From NCBI GenBank assembly GCA_031308135.1, contig JAHLJT010000631.1, positions 196,840,685-196,904,684 of the forward strand: a stretch of DNA of 64,000 nt. The letters run 5' to 3'. Numbering within the stretch: the first letter of the stretch is position 1; each line of letters begins with the position of its first letter. This stretch comes from Acheta domesticus (lineage: Eukaryota; Arthropoda; Insecta; Orthoptera; Gryllidae). The notes under the pieces are model-generated. The model was not told the origin of the DNA. It was given only the letters and a program-made list of their open reading frames with translations, and did no database searches. Positions 10,976-23,194 of the stretch are shown piece by piece. Made by a program: the position numbers and the translations under genes.

Positions 10976-13606
10976 AGCTTTCTTCTTTGAATTTATTCTC
11001 TCTCAACTGTCAATATAACGCTGTCATTGTAATGCAAATAAGCCTACGCTGTCAATAGCAAATTGTTGTAGATGATACTTGTTCAAAATTGTGCGTGTGT
11101 TGTATATAGTGATAGTTTAAAATTGTTCGTGTTATTTGTCTGTGTATTCGAATACAGACGTATAATGTGTCAATCCCTCATGTTAAATTTATATGGTGGA
11201 ATAGGACCCGTTAAATGAAGTTTTTTGTAGCAAATACATTGTGTTCATAATCTTACGACTCCACTCCCTGCCAAATATCTCTGTATCCTATGCCGTTATA
11301 GGACTTTTTATGAAACTACTTGCAAATGTATTCCTTAATTTTCGACAATGTATTTTATCGATTACTTCTTTTATTGCTAGTGATTTCTCGAGCTCATAAA
11401 TAATTGAATAAAAACATGTTGTTTTCTTGATTTTCACTCTCAAACTGATGTAACCATGTGTTATTTCTACCTTGAAATATTCTGTAAAATTCACCCTGTC
11501 ATATTTGTTTCCATCATAATTCTGGATCGTTGGACATATTTCTGTGAATTAAGTGGGACATATTGATCTTAGAATGTTTTCTTGGGTAAAATGATATTAT
11601 TCTTCTATAAATTTATTAGTTTATATATTTTAGGAAATGGTTACACCTCTACAATATCTATTTACGATTAACGTAGCGTTAACGGTTTTCGTAGATAGCA
11701 TTATTTATAAAATCAAAATTATTTTTCTGGACGTATTTGACATATTTTCTTTTACTATCATGTTTAATTCAATAACATCTATCCATTATTTTTTTCCAAA
11801 CATTGTGATGTTGTTTGTTTAATTGAATGCCATTACTGTTGGAGATGCATTTTGCTCTTGATACAGCTTATAACATCTTTGGAGGCATGTTGAGTTCCAA
11901 ATAATCACAAAAAGAGTCAAAATATTTAGTCTCTTTTCCGACCATAGTTTTCAATCAATGTAAATGCACTTGAAGAGGATTACAAGATAATTTAAAAGGA
12001 GAACATCATTAACAGTAATAATTTGCACTGGAGTACGGTGATGTGAAATGATAATAAGATTAGTGTGCCCGTCACATGCTTTATACGCTTCATAGAGGTG
12101 AAATAACCTCGACGGACTATCTCTTTGAGCTCCCTAATTATATGAGAACGTATTATGTGATACACTAATGTGTATGTTCTTTACTTCTTTTATTCTGCGT
12201 CATGTGATAACACTCGTTAGTAGACAGCAGATTTCAAATTTCATGTACTCATTGTCAAGAAATGAACGTTTGATTGCCCTCACTCTAGATCACCGAAAAT
12301 CTACATTATACTGAGTTTATAAGGAGAAGATAATTCTTCTGGACTATCAGAGTGGACTATCATCCACAACGCAAGAACAAATTTAATATATGACGATCAA
12401 ATCAGAAAATTCTATTCAATAATGACCTGGTCTTCTTCTGAACTCATTTAATACACTAGTAATATTTGTTTATTTCTTGCCCTTTTGTCTCGATGAAGCG
12501 TTGACTTGATTCTCGTATTTCAGGAAATATCGCGCGGCAGAGGCACAATCACGAGTTAAGTAAACCTGACCCTCTTCTTTTTTTCTTTATTTCCCTTTTA
12601 CCAATACAAAATGGTAGATTACCATCCAGTCTACATTTTAATTTCTAATGGTTTGTGATGTTCAGTGTGTAGACTCATTAGCATAGTTGACAATACATTT
12701 GCTCTTAATTAATTGAATGTATACGAAACGTTTTATAATTTGGCAGCACAATCAAGGAACTCAGCAGCGTCACTCACCCCATATAGAAGAGCAAACCACA
12801 GTCAACTATTGCAGCAAGCCGTTGCATTATGTTAATTTGCAACAGATGAATAACGTTCACCACCATCCACCACTTCTGATATCGCGGTGACACGTTTCGC
12901 TAACAAAAGCTTTAGACAACCAAAATACCAAAATAAAAAACACTATCGCTCCTCCAGTTCCATGTTGGCGACGAGGTTTCAGGCTTCGCGCAAGGCTGTT
13001 CACATGGAAGAAGCTTGAATCTGTGCAACACATTATTTCACTTATTAATCTTTATTTATTATCTATTAGTTGTTATTTATTTCCTCTATCTTCTAATTTG
13101 ACACAATCATGGTATAGAATAAAATGGAATCACATCAATTAAAACACATATATTTGGATTTTATTAAACAGCTTGTGTAGCATGTACGACGCTTTGCGAA
13201 ACTGTTTATTCTTCAGGTACCTCTGCATCTTCAGGTACCTCTCTGTAAATAGTCAAATTAATCTACATTAAAATCAAATACTGAACATTTAAAAAACAAG
13301 ACCCAAGTACAAAACAAAATGCGGAGAGAAACTCACCTTGTCAATATTTCAAAATAATTATTTAAATATTCCATATTCAGTGGATGCTTGTGTTACGTGA
13401 AACACGTTCTACCGAACATCTTTGGATGGTCTAGACTACTGAGGTTTACAGTCAGTGGTGGACGGGATCAAAATGTGGTGGCAGAAGTGTGAAGGAACGA
13501 GGGTTGGCAAGGGTGGTGAGGGGATTGAGGGGGAGGGGGAAAGGAAGGGAATGATGGAGATTAGGGAATCTAGGGACGTGGCGGGGTTAAAATGATATGA
13601 TAGAGC
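10976..13606. other. AT-rich DNA, no gene seen
   Basis: 2.6 kb without a recognisable repeat or gene. Frames of 61-68 codons at 11288-11822 are AT-rich and unconvincing. A small duplication (CTTCAGGTACCTCT, twice) lies at about 13213-13243. Confidence 0.5.
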
Positions 13607-13873
13607 AAAATGAAAAGGAATAAGCCGATCCCCGGCGGACGAGATCGCTAAGCAAGTAGTGTCGTAGCGATCTCGGACTGAAGGATCGCGAGTTCGAGTC
13701 CCGTCTCGGGCACGGTAGTATTTGTGTTCGTCCTTTCATCACCTATCATAACCATATCATGTCATCTTCTCAGTTACCATAACGTTAAAGCCAATAGTGG
13801 TCGCTAATGACCTAGATGTTGATGCGACCTTAAATATAAAAAAAGAGAAAGAAAAAAAATGAAAAGGAATAAG
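13607..13873. repeat. 18-bp target-site duplication pair around SINE
   Basis: AAAATGAAAAGGAATAAG occurs exactly at 13607-13624 and 13856-13873, bracketing the SINE. A long A-rich duplication of this kind is the signature of LINE-type target-primed integration. Confidence 0.93.
13625..13855 (+). mobile_element. tRNA-derived SINE, complete
   Basis: The 231-bp element starts with a GC-rich tRNA-like head with a Pol III B box (GTTCGAGTCCC, 13692-13702) and a weak A-box region. A short unrelated body containing GACCTAGATGTTGATGCGACC follows, and it ends in an A-rich tail. Perfect 18-bp target duplications flank it. It should be transcribed, if at all, by RNA polymerase III and moved by a LINE enzyme. 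It is not a functional tRNA gene because the acceptor stem and anticodon arm do not fold. Confidence 0.85.
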
Positions 13874-14044
13874 GGGAATATAATGGCTTATCGTTTGAAA
13901 TCTCATTGAATAAATTAGAAAATTAGTAAAAGATAAGATAAAATCGCCTCAAAACTGCCGAATCTCAAGTTCTAGCGGAGAAGGAGCATTGAAGGACCAC
14001 CAGGAATACAACATGAACTACACATACGGGACTATATAAGAAGC

Positions 14045-14098
<54 letters not shown>
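14045..14098. repeat. (AGT)n microsatellite
   Basis: About 18 AGT units without interruption; a shorter (AGT)5 tract follows at 14123-14138. Confidence 0.95.
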
Positions 14099-14189
14099 CA
14101 TAGTATCAGCAGCAGTAAAAGCAGTAGTAGTAGTAGTTGCGATCATAGTCTATCTTTCTTGTTAGTATTGTTCAGAGACACATCTTTCG

Positions 14190-14395
14190 AAGGAATCAAT
14201 TGGTGTCACTGCAATGCCTCTGTCCAGGAGGTCTTATGGTTCGAGTCCAGATGGTGGCAGGATTTTTGACACTAGTCAGATAGCTAGGTCAAATTCAACC
14301 ACTGTCTGGAGGAGAATCTAGCGGCCGGCTGCTCTGATCGATAGTGTAACGGTTGCTGCGTTGGTGGGCGGTGTGGTACCTCGACTAACTTACTA
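14190..14395 (+). mobile_element. S1 SINE, 5' part
   Basis: It contains the S1 tRNA-like block: a CAATGCCTCTG stretch, a B-box-like GGTTCGAGTCC and GGTGGCAGGATTTTTGACACTAG. The first part of the body follows (ACTGTCTGGAGGAGAATCTAGCGG). It breaks off near 14395, so it is truncated. Confidence 0.7.
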
Positions 14396-16289
14396 ACTTT
14401 CAATTAATTACTACTACAAATACTAATCAAAAACCACGACAATAAACAACGTCGCTTTGCCAACGCAGCTGACATATGCTAGCTCTCCCACACTTCCCTA
14501 AACTACGTCACGTAAATGTGTATTAAGGCGGGCTGTGACTGGCACCATACGTATTATACCGTAACAATAGCCTCCGTTGTAATGCCGCCAGGATTCTATC
14601 TACATAAATAAAAACACCTGTATGAGAGAAGAAAACTCGATAGGCAATAATGCCTTCCTTCATTTAATAAAACCCAAAATCAAATATTTCACATTCCGTG
14701 GACCTTGGTCCTGACCAGCTCGTTAACACACAAAACAAAACAAACAATACCAATGCAAATCACCACACGTAAAGTATACACTGGAAATACACACATAACA
14801 CAAAACAAAACAAACAAAAAATATATACACTAGAAGTATTTTTGTTTTTTTAAAAAAAGCTCTTTGAAATGAATTTTCTCTCTCTAGATTGCATATGCTT
14901 TCTTTCAAATAAATTTTTAATAATTAGAATGGCCGTTCATTACTTTCTAAGATTAATCACAAATCTTGGTCAACAATTAATGATCTTCTTGGAAAAAATT
15001 TAAGTGATCAAAAAGTGCGTGCACTTCCCTGAACGACGCCTCCTGCTTGACGTTAATGCATCAGATCGCTGCTCCTGAGCTTCGAACCAGTGGACTGCTG
15101 GCTCGCTCCGTTTACGCAAACAGCGATGCCCCCGCGCTGTACGTTGTCGCCGTTTTCCAAAACCTCACAAAACCAACATCCACATGTCGCGCGCTCCTTC
15201 CGCGGCAGTTCGAAATCAATTAATACTTCGATAAACAAAAAATTCTGTTCATCTCTTGGTAACAGTCTTTTAAAAGGAACTACTTAAAACGACTTGTTTC
15301 CTCACAACTCGTAAAATAATCGTTCAAAAATTATTCCATTCGCGAACATAGTCTCTACACGTTGTACTTATTCAAACTCGACCAAATCACGTCGTAACTA
15401 TTACGCGGAAACACAAAAACTAAAACTTTAAAAAAACTTGCACTGTATAACAGAGCTCTTGCATGCTGCACCACGTCTAGAATCCAACTCAACCCTCTCT
15501 GACCCATTGTTGCTCCATATCCTTCATACTTTTCTGCTGAACAAAAGAACATTCGCTGGCATTATTGACCTTTTCATGTAAATGTGAAATAATAATATTT
15601 TACTTATTTTGGAGTTTCTAGTTACTTGACACTATTCAAAATTCACCATTAATTCTCATTGTTTCAGTTTTATTCTTAAAATGACTGTTTTCTGTCTTAT
15701 TACGCCTAAACCTTTATTTCAATACCATCTTTTCTTACGTGGTCATATACTATCAATTTTTTTTGTTTTAGTTCTGAATTTGTAACTCGAAAAACTTGAA
15801 TTATAATTTCCCCTAATTCCTAAAACTCCAGTACTATTTTCATAAATTCGCCGAAATTCCTATTTACAACCTCGTAATTTCTAATACAGCACCACTCATC
15901 AGATTCACTCGAAATTCTTGAAAATATTAATTTGCTTCATGGATGACGTCATAACTTGCAATATGTATTTCATGAAGATTGTCACAGTAACGTAACCCGT
16001 GGTCCGATTTTCATGAAATAAACTCTAGAATTCCTCTTTATTTGGGCACTATCTAATTCTGATGTACAATTACATTTTTCTCAGGGCGTTTCAGTAAACA
16101 AAAAGTACTGTTTTCGCGCTGCACGGCCATCGTTTATTTATACACTGTTCAACAAACATAGTCCCCGTTTTGGTACACTCCATTACACTTTATGAGGTCT
16201 TTTTTTATTAAATATTTCTAAAATGTTTTGAATGACCCATGAATGATCCTGGATCATTACAGTAGTGTTTCGTGTTTTCTCCGATCAAC
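14396..16289. other. AT-rich DNA, no gene seen
   Basis: A mildly GC-rich patch at 15030-15220 has small overlapping ORFs in both directions and no recognised product. Confidence 0.5.
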
Positions 16290-16568
16290 ACTTCCCTTGT
16301 CCCACCTTCACCCCTTACATACACACATTTACACTCACAATCATCACACTGCCACACACTGCTGAGAGACCAGTCAGAAACTAAGAGCTTGTCGCTGTTG
16401 GAGTGGTGCCCCGATAGTGGGAGAAAACCCCACTACCTGACGTGGACATCGGTGCGGGATCTCACCATCCAGCGGGGGAAGACCATCGCCACCTCTCGAG
16501 GAAAAAATAAACGAGACTGATGACCTTAGCAGAGGACGCGCCAGGAAACACGAAATAATCAATCAATC
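16290..16568 (+). mobile_element. S1 SINE, 3' part with (AATC)n tail
   Basis: It matches the body and 3' end of S1: the CACACTGC...GAGACCAGTCAG block, GAGCTTGTCGC, CATCCAGCGGGGGAAGACC and GCGCCAGGAAACACG. It ends in a short AATC repeat (16553-16568). The 5' tRNA-like half is absent. The simple tetranucleotide tail is seen again, inverted, in the copies near 54098 and 54757. Confidence 0.75.
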
Positions 16569-17224
16569 AATCGAAGGCGGCACGGGGCGCAGTCTTCCCA
16601 TTACGAGAGACGCCGACAGGTGTCTCTGACGGCCAGCGTGACTTCTTGGAGACAACGGAGCGAGTTCCCATGTCGGCGTAACTCTGCACTAGGCCCCGTG
16701 TTGTCGGGAGCGTGCTTGCAAAGTGTCGTCCTGTTAGCCAGAAGTCATGGGTTGATGAACTTTAACATCAAATGTTTTGAGGCTTGAACGTTTTATCTTA
16801 ATGTACTAGCCGAAACAACTTAAAATTCCAGTAAAGACGTGTTAAGATATTATTAATACATTATTATTCATTAATCTAATACTAAAAACTCTAGTGCCAG
16901 AGAATATTCCACCCTCAAAAAATTTAGGAAACTTGTAAATTGCGAGAAAAACGGATTGTTCAGACTTTTGGTTAAGGTCTTAGTCTTTTGAATTGACCAT
17001 TATTTTATAAAAAAGGAAGACGGCCATTTTTAACACATTTTACAGGGTCGTACATCAAGATTTAATTTAGATAAATATGTATTCTGTAAAACACCATGTC
17101 ACAGTAAATGAAACCTGTGAAAATGCACACTACTTTCAACTCTAGAAATTTCAACATCTGACAAAGAACGGATTGCTCATCCTCCAATACGCAAAAAAAA
17201 AGCGAATCTTCTTTTCGAATGGAA
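16569..17224. other. AT-rich DNA before the large CpG island
   Basis: A GC-richer 150 bp adjoins the SINE tail; the rest is AT-rich with no feature seen. Confidence 0.45.
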
Positions 17225-19260
17225 CCCTTTTGAGGCGCGCGAACCGCGGAGGCGAGAGCCCATCTGGGGTGAGAAAATGCGAGGGGGGAGCAGGTAGAGG
17301 AGCAGCGAGGACGAGGCGTCATCGGAGCGGTTTCCGGGCCGTCACGCGGGGCGATATTCGGGAGACAGCGCCGCCGGGAGTGCAGGCGCCCGCCGCCTTC
17401 GGCGGGCGAGGAAGCGCGGGCGGCGAGGCGGCCGGCGGAGACGCAGGCCGAGGGACGGGGCCCGAAGAATAGTGGACGGAAGCGCGATGGGGAGTGGAGG
17501 GCGAGGACACATCGTGAAATTTTAAACGGTGACAGGGAACGGGGCCGTGGAACGGGACAGGACAGTGCGGGGCATGGCGGAAAGGGCAGCAGAAGCACGA
17601 CGCTGAGAGGAGATGAGGTAGTGGAGAAGGGAAGTGTCGATTTCGTGGAGTGAACAAGCTGAGTGAGCAACGTGAACTGATTAGAAAGAGAAACAAAGAT
17701 AGATTGATAGAGAGAGAGAGAGGGGGGGTAGGGCGGAAAGAGCAACCGGCAAGTCGACAGGAAGGTGGAAGCGCAACCAGTGACCGATGATTGGGAATGG
17801 GGTGTGGAGGCTGTCAATGGTGACGCGATGTGAAAGGGGAGAAGCGAGGGCGCGGGGGGCGCGCGGCGCGTCCCAACGCAGCGGAGCGGGGAGTGGGTCA
17901 GGAGAGCGGACAGACACCGGGACGGGGCGCGCGGCGAGGGGCGCGGTGCCAATCTAGTAGGGGGCGTGGCGGACAGCACGGTTCCGTAACGAGGAGCGGG
18001 GAGCGGAGCGGGCGGGGACGGCGGCGGGGAGCGCAGCGGAGCCGCGGCGCGGGTGCACGAGGACGGTATCGGAGGTGGCGTTGGCGGTACCCGTCTCCGC
18101 CAGCCTCGCGCCCGCACCCCCACCGCGTGACTAATGACGCGCATTAGAACCTCTGCACGTCTCTGTCTCCCGGGCCCCTCCTTTCCCCCCCTCCCCGCTT
18201 CCCCTCCGCCCACCCGCTCCGCGCTGCTGGTCCTTCGCCAGACTGACGTCACCGTATCACTCCGCCAAATTCTCCCCCTTCGCCCCGCCGCCTCCTTCAC
18301 CGCGTCCCACGCCACCCCCGCTCGGGTGGCCGTCGCGCGAGGCAGAGGAGAGAGAGAGAATCTTGCCCGTCCTCTTTTTGTTTTTTTAAAAAAGTTTTTT
18401 TGGCGCCCGGCCTCCGCTCCTGCTGTTGTAAGATCCATTCTTACTAGTAAGATTGATTTCTGCTTCCCTCTGTTCCCCCGCCTCCTCCTCTTCTTCCTCC
18501 TCCTCCTCCTCCGTCGGTTCCGAGTGCGCGCGGAAAAAGTTGAGCGTCAAGCGGCGCGCGGGGCGGCGGCGGGGCGGGCGGGAGTGGCGGGGTGGGGGCA
18601 ACACGGTGGCGAGATTTTTCAAAAGGAACAACGCGCGGTGGGGGCGAGTCGGGGCGGGAGGGGGCGGGGCAGAGGGCGCAGATCGAACGCGCATCCTCGC
18701 TTGGGGGCGGCGCTGGGTGCGGCGTGGGTGGGGAGCGCATCGCCGCGGCCCGCGGTCGCACATATCCTTTAATTATCTGATTGCCACTGACTAATTCTGG
18801 CAGCGGTAGCGGCGATGGCGGAGGCGGCCACCGCGCACCGGCGAACGTCATAATAATCGTCGCTGCAGCGGCAATATTGCTTTCGATATAAATCGATATA
18901 ATCTCGTTAATTACCGCTGCTTTCATATAAAGTCTATTAGCGGGAATTGATCGCGAAGCTCGCGGGGCCAGCGTGGGGGTGGAGGCGGAGGCGGTGGCGG
19001 CGGTCCGGGCGGATTTACGGGCCGGAGGAGGGGATGGGGTGGGGTGGGGAGGGGGAGGAAGCCTCGTACGGGCAGACGCGGCCTCCCCGCCACGCGCGAC
19101 GGTGGGTGTTCCGCAGGGGCGACCGCGCGGCCATCAGGACGGAAATAACGCGCCCTTTTCGCAGCGGGGCGTCGCTGCCTCCGCTGCCGACAACGCCCAC
19201 GCCTCCCGCGCGCCCTGCCGGCCGCTCCCACGGTCACCGATTCCAGGGAAACTCAACTCA
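17225..19260. promoter_or_regulatory. Large CpG island, candidate promoter/enhancer
   Basis: About 2 kb of very GC- and CpG-rich DNA, sharply bounded by AT-rich sequence. It carries GA-rich (17700-17730) and CTC-rich (18480-18512) runs. All six frames stay open for long distances only because stops are rare in such DNA; predicted peptides are low-complexity Arg/Pro/Ser/Gly and I do not regard them as genes. In an otherwise AT-rich desert this is the best candidate for a promoter or developmental regulatory region. A first, untranslated exon could be hidden here but cannot be placed by eye. Confidence 0.45.
18768..18945. promoter_or_regulatory. AT-rich module with paired TAATTA sites in CpG island
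   Basis: TAATTA occurs at 18770-18775 and 18908-18913. A CGATATAAATCGATATA run (18884-18900) with a ClaI-like ATCGAT core lies between them, as does TAATAATCG (18851-18859). The module is bounded on both sides by extreme GC-rich DNA. TAATTA is the homeodomain core site (established), and paired sites in an island suggest a regulatory module; that is inference. Confidence 0.35.
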
Positions 19261-19319
19261 GCTGTCTCTAGGGGGAATAGGTCATTTGCTTTTTCTACGA
19301 AAGGCTGTTGTCTTTGCCC

Positions 19320-19740
19320 CTCAGTTTTTGTTTGCATTCCTATTGTGAGTTTTATCTTCCATATCTCGTATCAACGATTGCCTCTTTGATTCATATCATT
19401 TACGATGAAATAATTGAGGTCATCTCAGTCAACTTAATGTTAACAAACAACATTAAGCTTTTTTTTTTGGTTTGCATTTCGTATTGTAATTTCTACTTTC
19501 CGCAGCTGTATCTTGTAACAACGATTGTGTGTTTGATTCATATCATCCATGATGAAATAATTGAAGTCTTCTGTGTCAATTTGATGTTAACAAACAACAC
19601 ATTAAGCTTTTTTGTTTGCATTCGTATTGTGAGTTTTATCTTCCGTAGCTGTATCTCTTATCAATCATTGAATCTTTCATTCATATAAAGGCGAAATGAC
19701 GAAATAATTGAAGTCATCTTCGTCTTAAATTATTCCATCA
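19320..19740 (+). repeat. Tandem repeat, about 142-bp period, 2.7 copies
   Basis: Units start with TTTGCATTC at 19331, 19471 and 19615. Shared blocks include ATCTTCC, TTTGATTCATATCATC, GATGAAATAATTGA and TGTTAACAAACAAC. It lies at the edge of the CpG island. Confidence 0.85.
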
Positions 19741-20319
19741 TTGAATCACGTCAATAACGCCTCTTCAGCAATCCCACAATTCATATCATTCAGTTTCCCT
19801 TCTCCACTTACTTTCTGACTTACTCGGTCTCCTGTGAATTTTCAATTTCTTTCATATTTATTCAAATATTTATTTTCACAAAAATCTTAAATTATTATTT
19901 TCATTTGATTCTCATTCATACGTTTACATTGAACTCGTCCTTAGCTCTGAACGAAAGATTTTTAAAGTTTTTTTCGTGGTTTTATTCGATTTTTTTGCTT
20001 TCATTCGATCTTCCTGTTGCTTTCCAGGCTCTCGTCAAACCTGTCATGGTGTCACAGTATAAGTGCCAATGTACGTGTAGCATAAGCACACAATGCACTA
20101 ATTGTGGAAGTTCGTTCTTTTTCTTTTTTTACATCTTTTTGAACTTCCATAACATTTCCTATGTAATGTACGAAAGTACGCATCTGTTTTCCAATATTGT
20201 GCGTGTTTATTGTTTTTTTCATTGTGCATCGTGTGTCTTCTTCATACAGACTGGCGAGCATCCGGTATTACTAATATCTGTCCGTGGCAGCTACCTTCTT
20301 CTGCCCGGCTAACACGGTC

Positions 20320-20780
20320 ATCTCTCTGCCAGCCGTTTTCCCGTCTGTTACACGTCGGTCTCGCTGCTCAATCGCCTCGCTTCGACCCCGCCCCCTTTCC
20401 CTCCCCCGCCCCCCGCAACGTTTCATCAGCAGCTTCGATTCGCGCCCTCCATCTTCCGACGCAACCCCCGTGGCGGCGGCGGCGGCGGACCGCTTTCAGT
20501 CGGCGGGTGTCATTTGCGAGAACGTGTTGTGTCCTGTGAAGGGGAAGCGCAGAATGTCCCATTAACGCTGACACGCAAAAACAAATAGGCGAGTTCTCAC
20601 TTTCAAACTTGTCGAGGGGAGGGGGGAGAGAGCACAAAAACGCGCTGTCTGCGAGGCGCGAAACTCCGGCGACGGCGAAGAGTCGCCAACGTAACTATGC
20701 AGCGGAGTGTGCATTAGTTTTGCACGAGCTTATTGTCGCAACGGCGAGGTACTGTTGGTGCCAGCGGTGGAGTGGCACGG
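20320..20780. promoter_or_regulatory. GC/CpG island, function unknown
   Basis: GC-rich with a (GGC)n run near 20471-20488. Short overlapping ORFs occur on both strands and none is recognised. Confidence 0.3.
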
Positions 20781-21483
20781 AGTCCTGATTTCTTCTAGTC
20801 CAAAAACTCTGTGGGGGAGTAGAGATAAATAGAATATTATTTGTTTGCTGCTTTATTCGCTATATTTCTATATATCGTATGTTTTGTTTTATATGCCTGC
20901 GTTATTTTTTTTTCCTTTTTGCCCCTTTTCTTAAGCTGATGTATATTGATGTTCTAATTTAAAAATTGATTTTATGTTTAATTTTGATATGGTAGATGTG
21001 GTATTGTTTGTGGCCATTGTTCAGTAACATGAATGACCTTCTTACATAATTGGTGCCTTGCGAATAGAAATCTTTAGGCCTGCATTGATTTGATTGTCGC
21101 TGCAACCAAAGGCACAATGAAAAATCAGTGAAGACGGAAATAGTTTTTTGCTTCAACCAGCTATTTCTGGTGAATTTGCAAGCCATCTCTTTTCAATTAT
21201 TCAAGCAATTTAACCTGAATAAATAAAATTTGTGTTATAATTTACAAATACAAAAAATATATTCTACATTCACATATGTATACCCGTTAAATTTCTCAAT
21301 TACATCTACCTTGCCAATCTTGTTGTATTGGACCTTACGTTGGAAATACGTTCCGTACTGGAAATTTCTTCAATGTTGTGGTGTTATTGTGTAAACAATG
21401 AAATTAATAATTCTCCTTCTCAAAGCATTACCACGGGACCGAGAGTTGAAACACGAGTCTCCTGATTAGTGTCTTCTTCTCAC
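20781..21483. other. AT-rich DNA, no gene seen
   Basis: One 75-codon minus frame (20959-21186) has no recognisable motif. Confidence 0.5.
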
Positions 21484-22027
21484 AAAATGTCAGACACTAA
21501 TGCAGAAATATCTACTGTTCTGAAAGCACGCGATTGATAATTATGTTTTTCCAGAGATCGGTAATAAGTGTTTCATCATTACCATAGATACTCAAGATTC
21601 GCCCTGATATTCGGACGATAAAGCTGCCGGGAAGACCAATGCTTGGAATGAATTTTTAGCTCTGCTCTTTATACGATACAACATTGTCACTCACTACCCT
21701 GTCATATTGTTTGATGGACAATTAAGATTAGAAATTTAGCGAGTTGGAAAGGAATTTTAAATAATCATATTTATTCTTGCATATTTAATCACTAGGATAT
21801 TTCTTAACTTCGGTACACAGGCCGTGCATTTTTATATTTTATTTTCCATTCTTTTCTTATTTATCTATTTTAAAAAAATGTATGATTACAATATTAGCCC
21901 CTTTTGGAATTCTGGACCCCTCAGAAAATGTCAGACACTAATGTAGAGATATTTACTGCTCTGAAAGCACGCGATTGAAAATTATGTTTCTCCAGAGGTC
22001 GGTAATGAGTGGTTGATCATTACCATA
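21484..22027 (+). repeat. Pair of 103-bp direct repeats
   Basis: 21484-21586 and 21925-22027 match closely, about 90% by eye: AAAATGTCAGACACTAATG..., CTGAAAGCACGCGATTGA and GGTAATRAGTG..ATCATTACCAT. The 338 bp between them is unrelated AT-rich DNA. They could be ends of a solo-LTR-like or duplicated element; no matching coding region lies between. Confidence 0.8.
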
Positions 22028-22213
22028 ATATGTACGTTTTTGAACTACACTTTGGATAAAGATATAAGGGTGAAAGACAATAAACTATGTCACTAAAAAT
22101 ATTAGATACAATTATTTTACACTCGAAAACCTCTGTGTCAACATATACGTAGAAATAGGAATGTTTTCATATCTCACTCAGACTGTGGCGGCCTCTCCGG
22201 TGGGAAATCGTCT

Positions 22214-22575
22214 TTAATGGCTCAATGAAAACCTCCGTTGTGACTGTAGGGACGCTGACTGGGAAGTTGTAGGGTTCGAGTCCCACCGATGGTGGATTTG
22301 CGACACTAAATACACAGTCAGGTCATTCAGACGCTGTCTGAATGAGAATACTAGTAAGAGGCTGATCTGATAGGTAGTTTTTTTGTGGTTTCTTCAATCA
22401 AAACCAGGCGAATGCTGGAGCACAACACTAACAAACGGGCCACGGGCCACGCGCAATATTCCTTTCCTCATCCATGTGCTCTCCTCTCACGTATTAGCAC
22501 AGTGGCACCGAACATGTCGGGAGACATATCTGGAGCAGGGACCTTGGTCCGACTGTCGCAGTGCCTCGCTGTCAG
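22214..22575 (+). mobile_element. S1 SINE, 5' two-thirds
   Basis: It starts with a tRNA-like TGGCTCAATG stretch and a B box GGTTCGAGTCCC (22273-22284). The S1 body follows: AATACACAGTCAGG, ACGCTGTCTGAATGAGAAT, CCAGGCGAATGCTGGAGCA and AACAAACGGGCCACGGGCC, up to ATGTCGGGAGACATATCTGGAGC. The 3' part and tail are missing. Confidence 0.75.
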
Positions 22576-22599
22576 CGATATCTGAACGAAAAAAACAGT

Positions 22600-23140
22600 A
22601 ATCCGACGTGTCCGTCGGCATCGCATCTCATGTTTCAGTCAGGGAGGAACTCCCTCACCTCTCAAGATACAGAATGCCCTAAGGGGAGTAATAACCACAG
22701 TAGCTGTCGGTCCCATTAATAGTAAACACTCAGGTACCCTCCTGCGGTCAACCGAACAGAGAAGAGAGTCGCCTGATGTTGCCGACTGGCGGAGACATTT
22801 CGGAAAGGACCCGAGCGAGCGAGCGGGTCGAGGGAGAAGTCGGCAGCCCCTATAGAGAGATTCGTGTAAGAACAAGCAATTTTGACAGCTAGTGCTGGCA
22901 ACATTACCGAAGGTTCTGTGGTCGTTGAGTCCTTGATCCCATTGAACTCTCCTTCCTCGATTCGTTCGTTTGCAGTTGGCTAACGTGTAAATGGTTTCCA
23001 CGCTTCCTTTTGTCATGTCCTCGTCCGACAAAAATATAGTGCGCCACGAGAAATAATTGAAATTAGGAAGTGCTGTGCTATGTGCTCTTCTGTAAAAATT
23101 TATTTCTTTCACACACATTATATGGAATTTACTTTTTGCG
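22600..23140 (-). other. Moderately GC-rich segment with one unassigned ORF
   Basis: A minus-strand frame of 159 codons (22639-23118) is free of obvious low complexity for much of its length but matches no family I know, and it lacks a recognisable signal or domain. It adjoins an S1 fragment, so it may be part of an unrecognised element. Coding status is doubtful. Confidence 0.2.
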
Positions 23141-23194
23141 TGATAAGTATTATGTTTATTTTAAAACCGAGTCTTGAATGTAAGGTGCGTACTG

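Noticed and set aside
13625..13712. Possible tRNA gene
   Set aside because: Has a B box but no foldable cloverleaf, and is followed by a SINE body, A-rich tail and target duplication.
17062..18438. 458-codon minus-strand ORF (and 125-212-codon ORFs on both strands)
   Set aside because: Lies in a CpG island where stops are rare; peptides are low-complexity Arg/Pro/Ser, frames are open on both strands, and no domain is recognisable.
21484..22027. LTR retrotransposon
   Set aside because: The repeats are only 103 bp, the spacer is 338 bp, and no primer-binding site, polypurine tract or coding region is evident.
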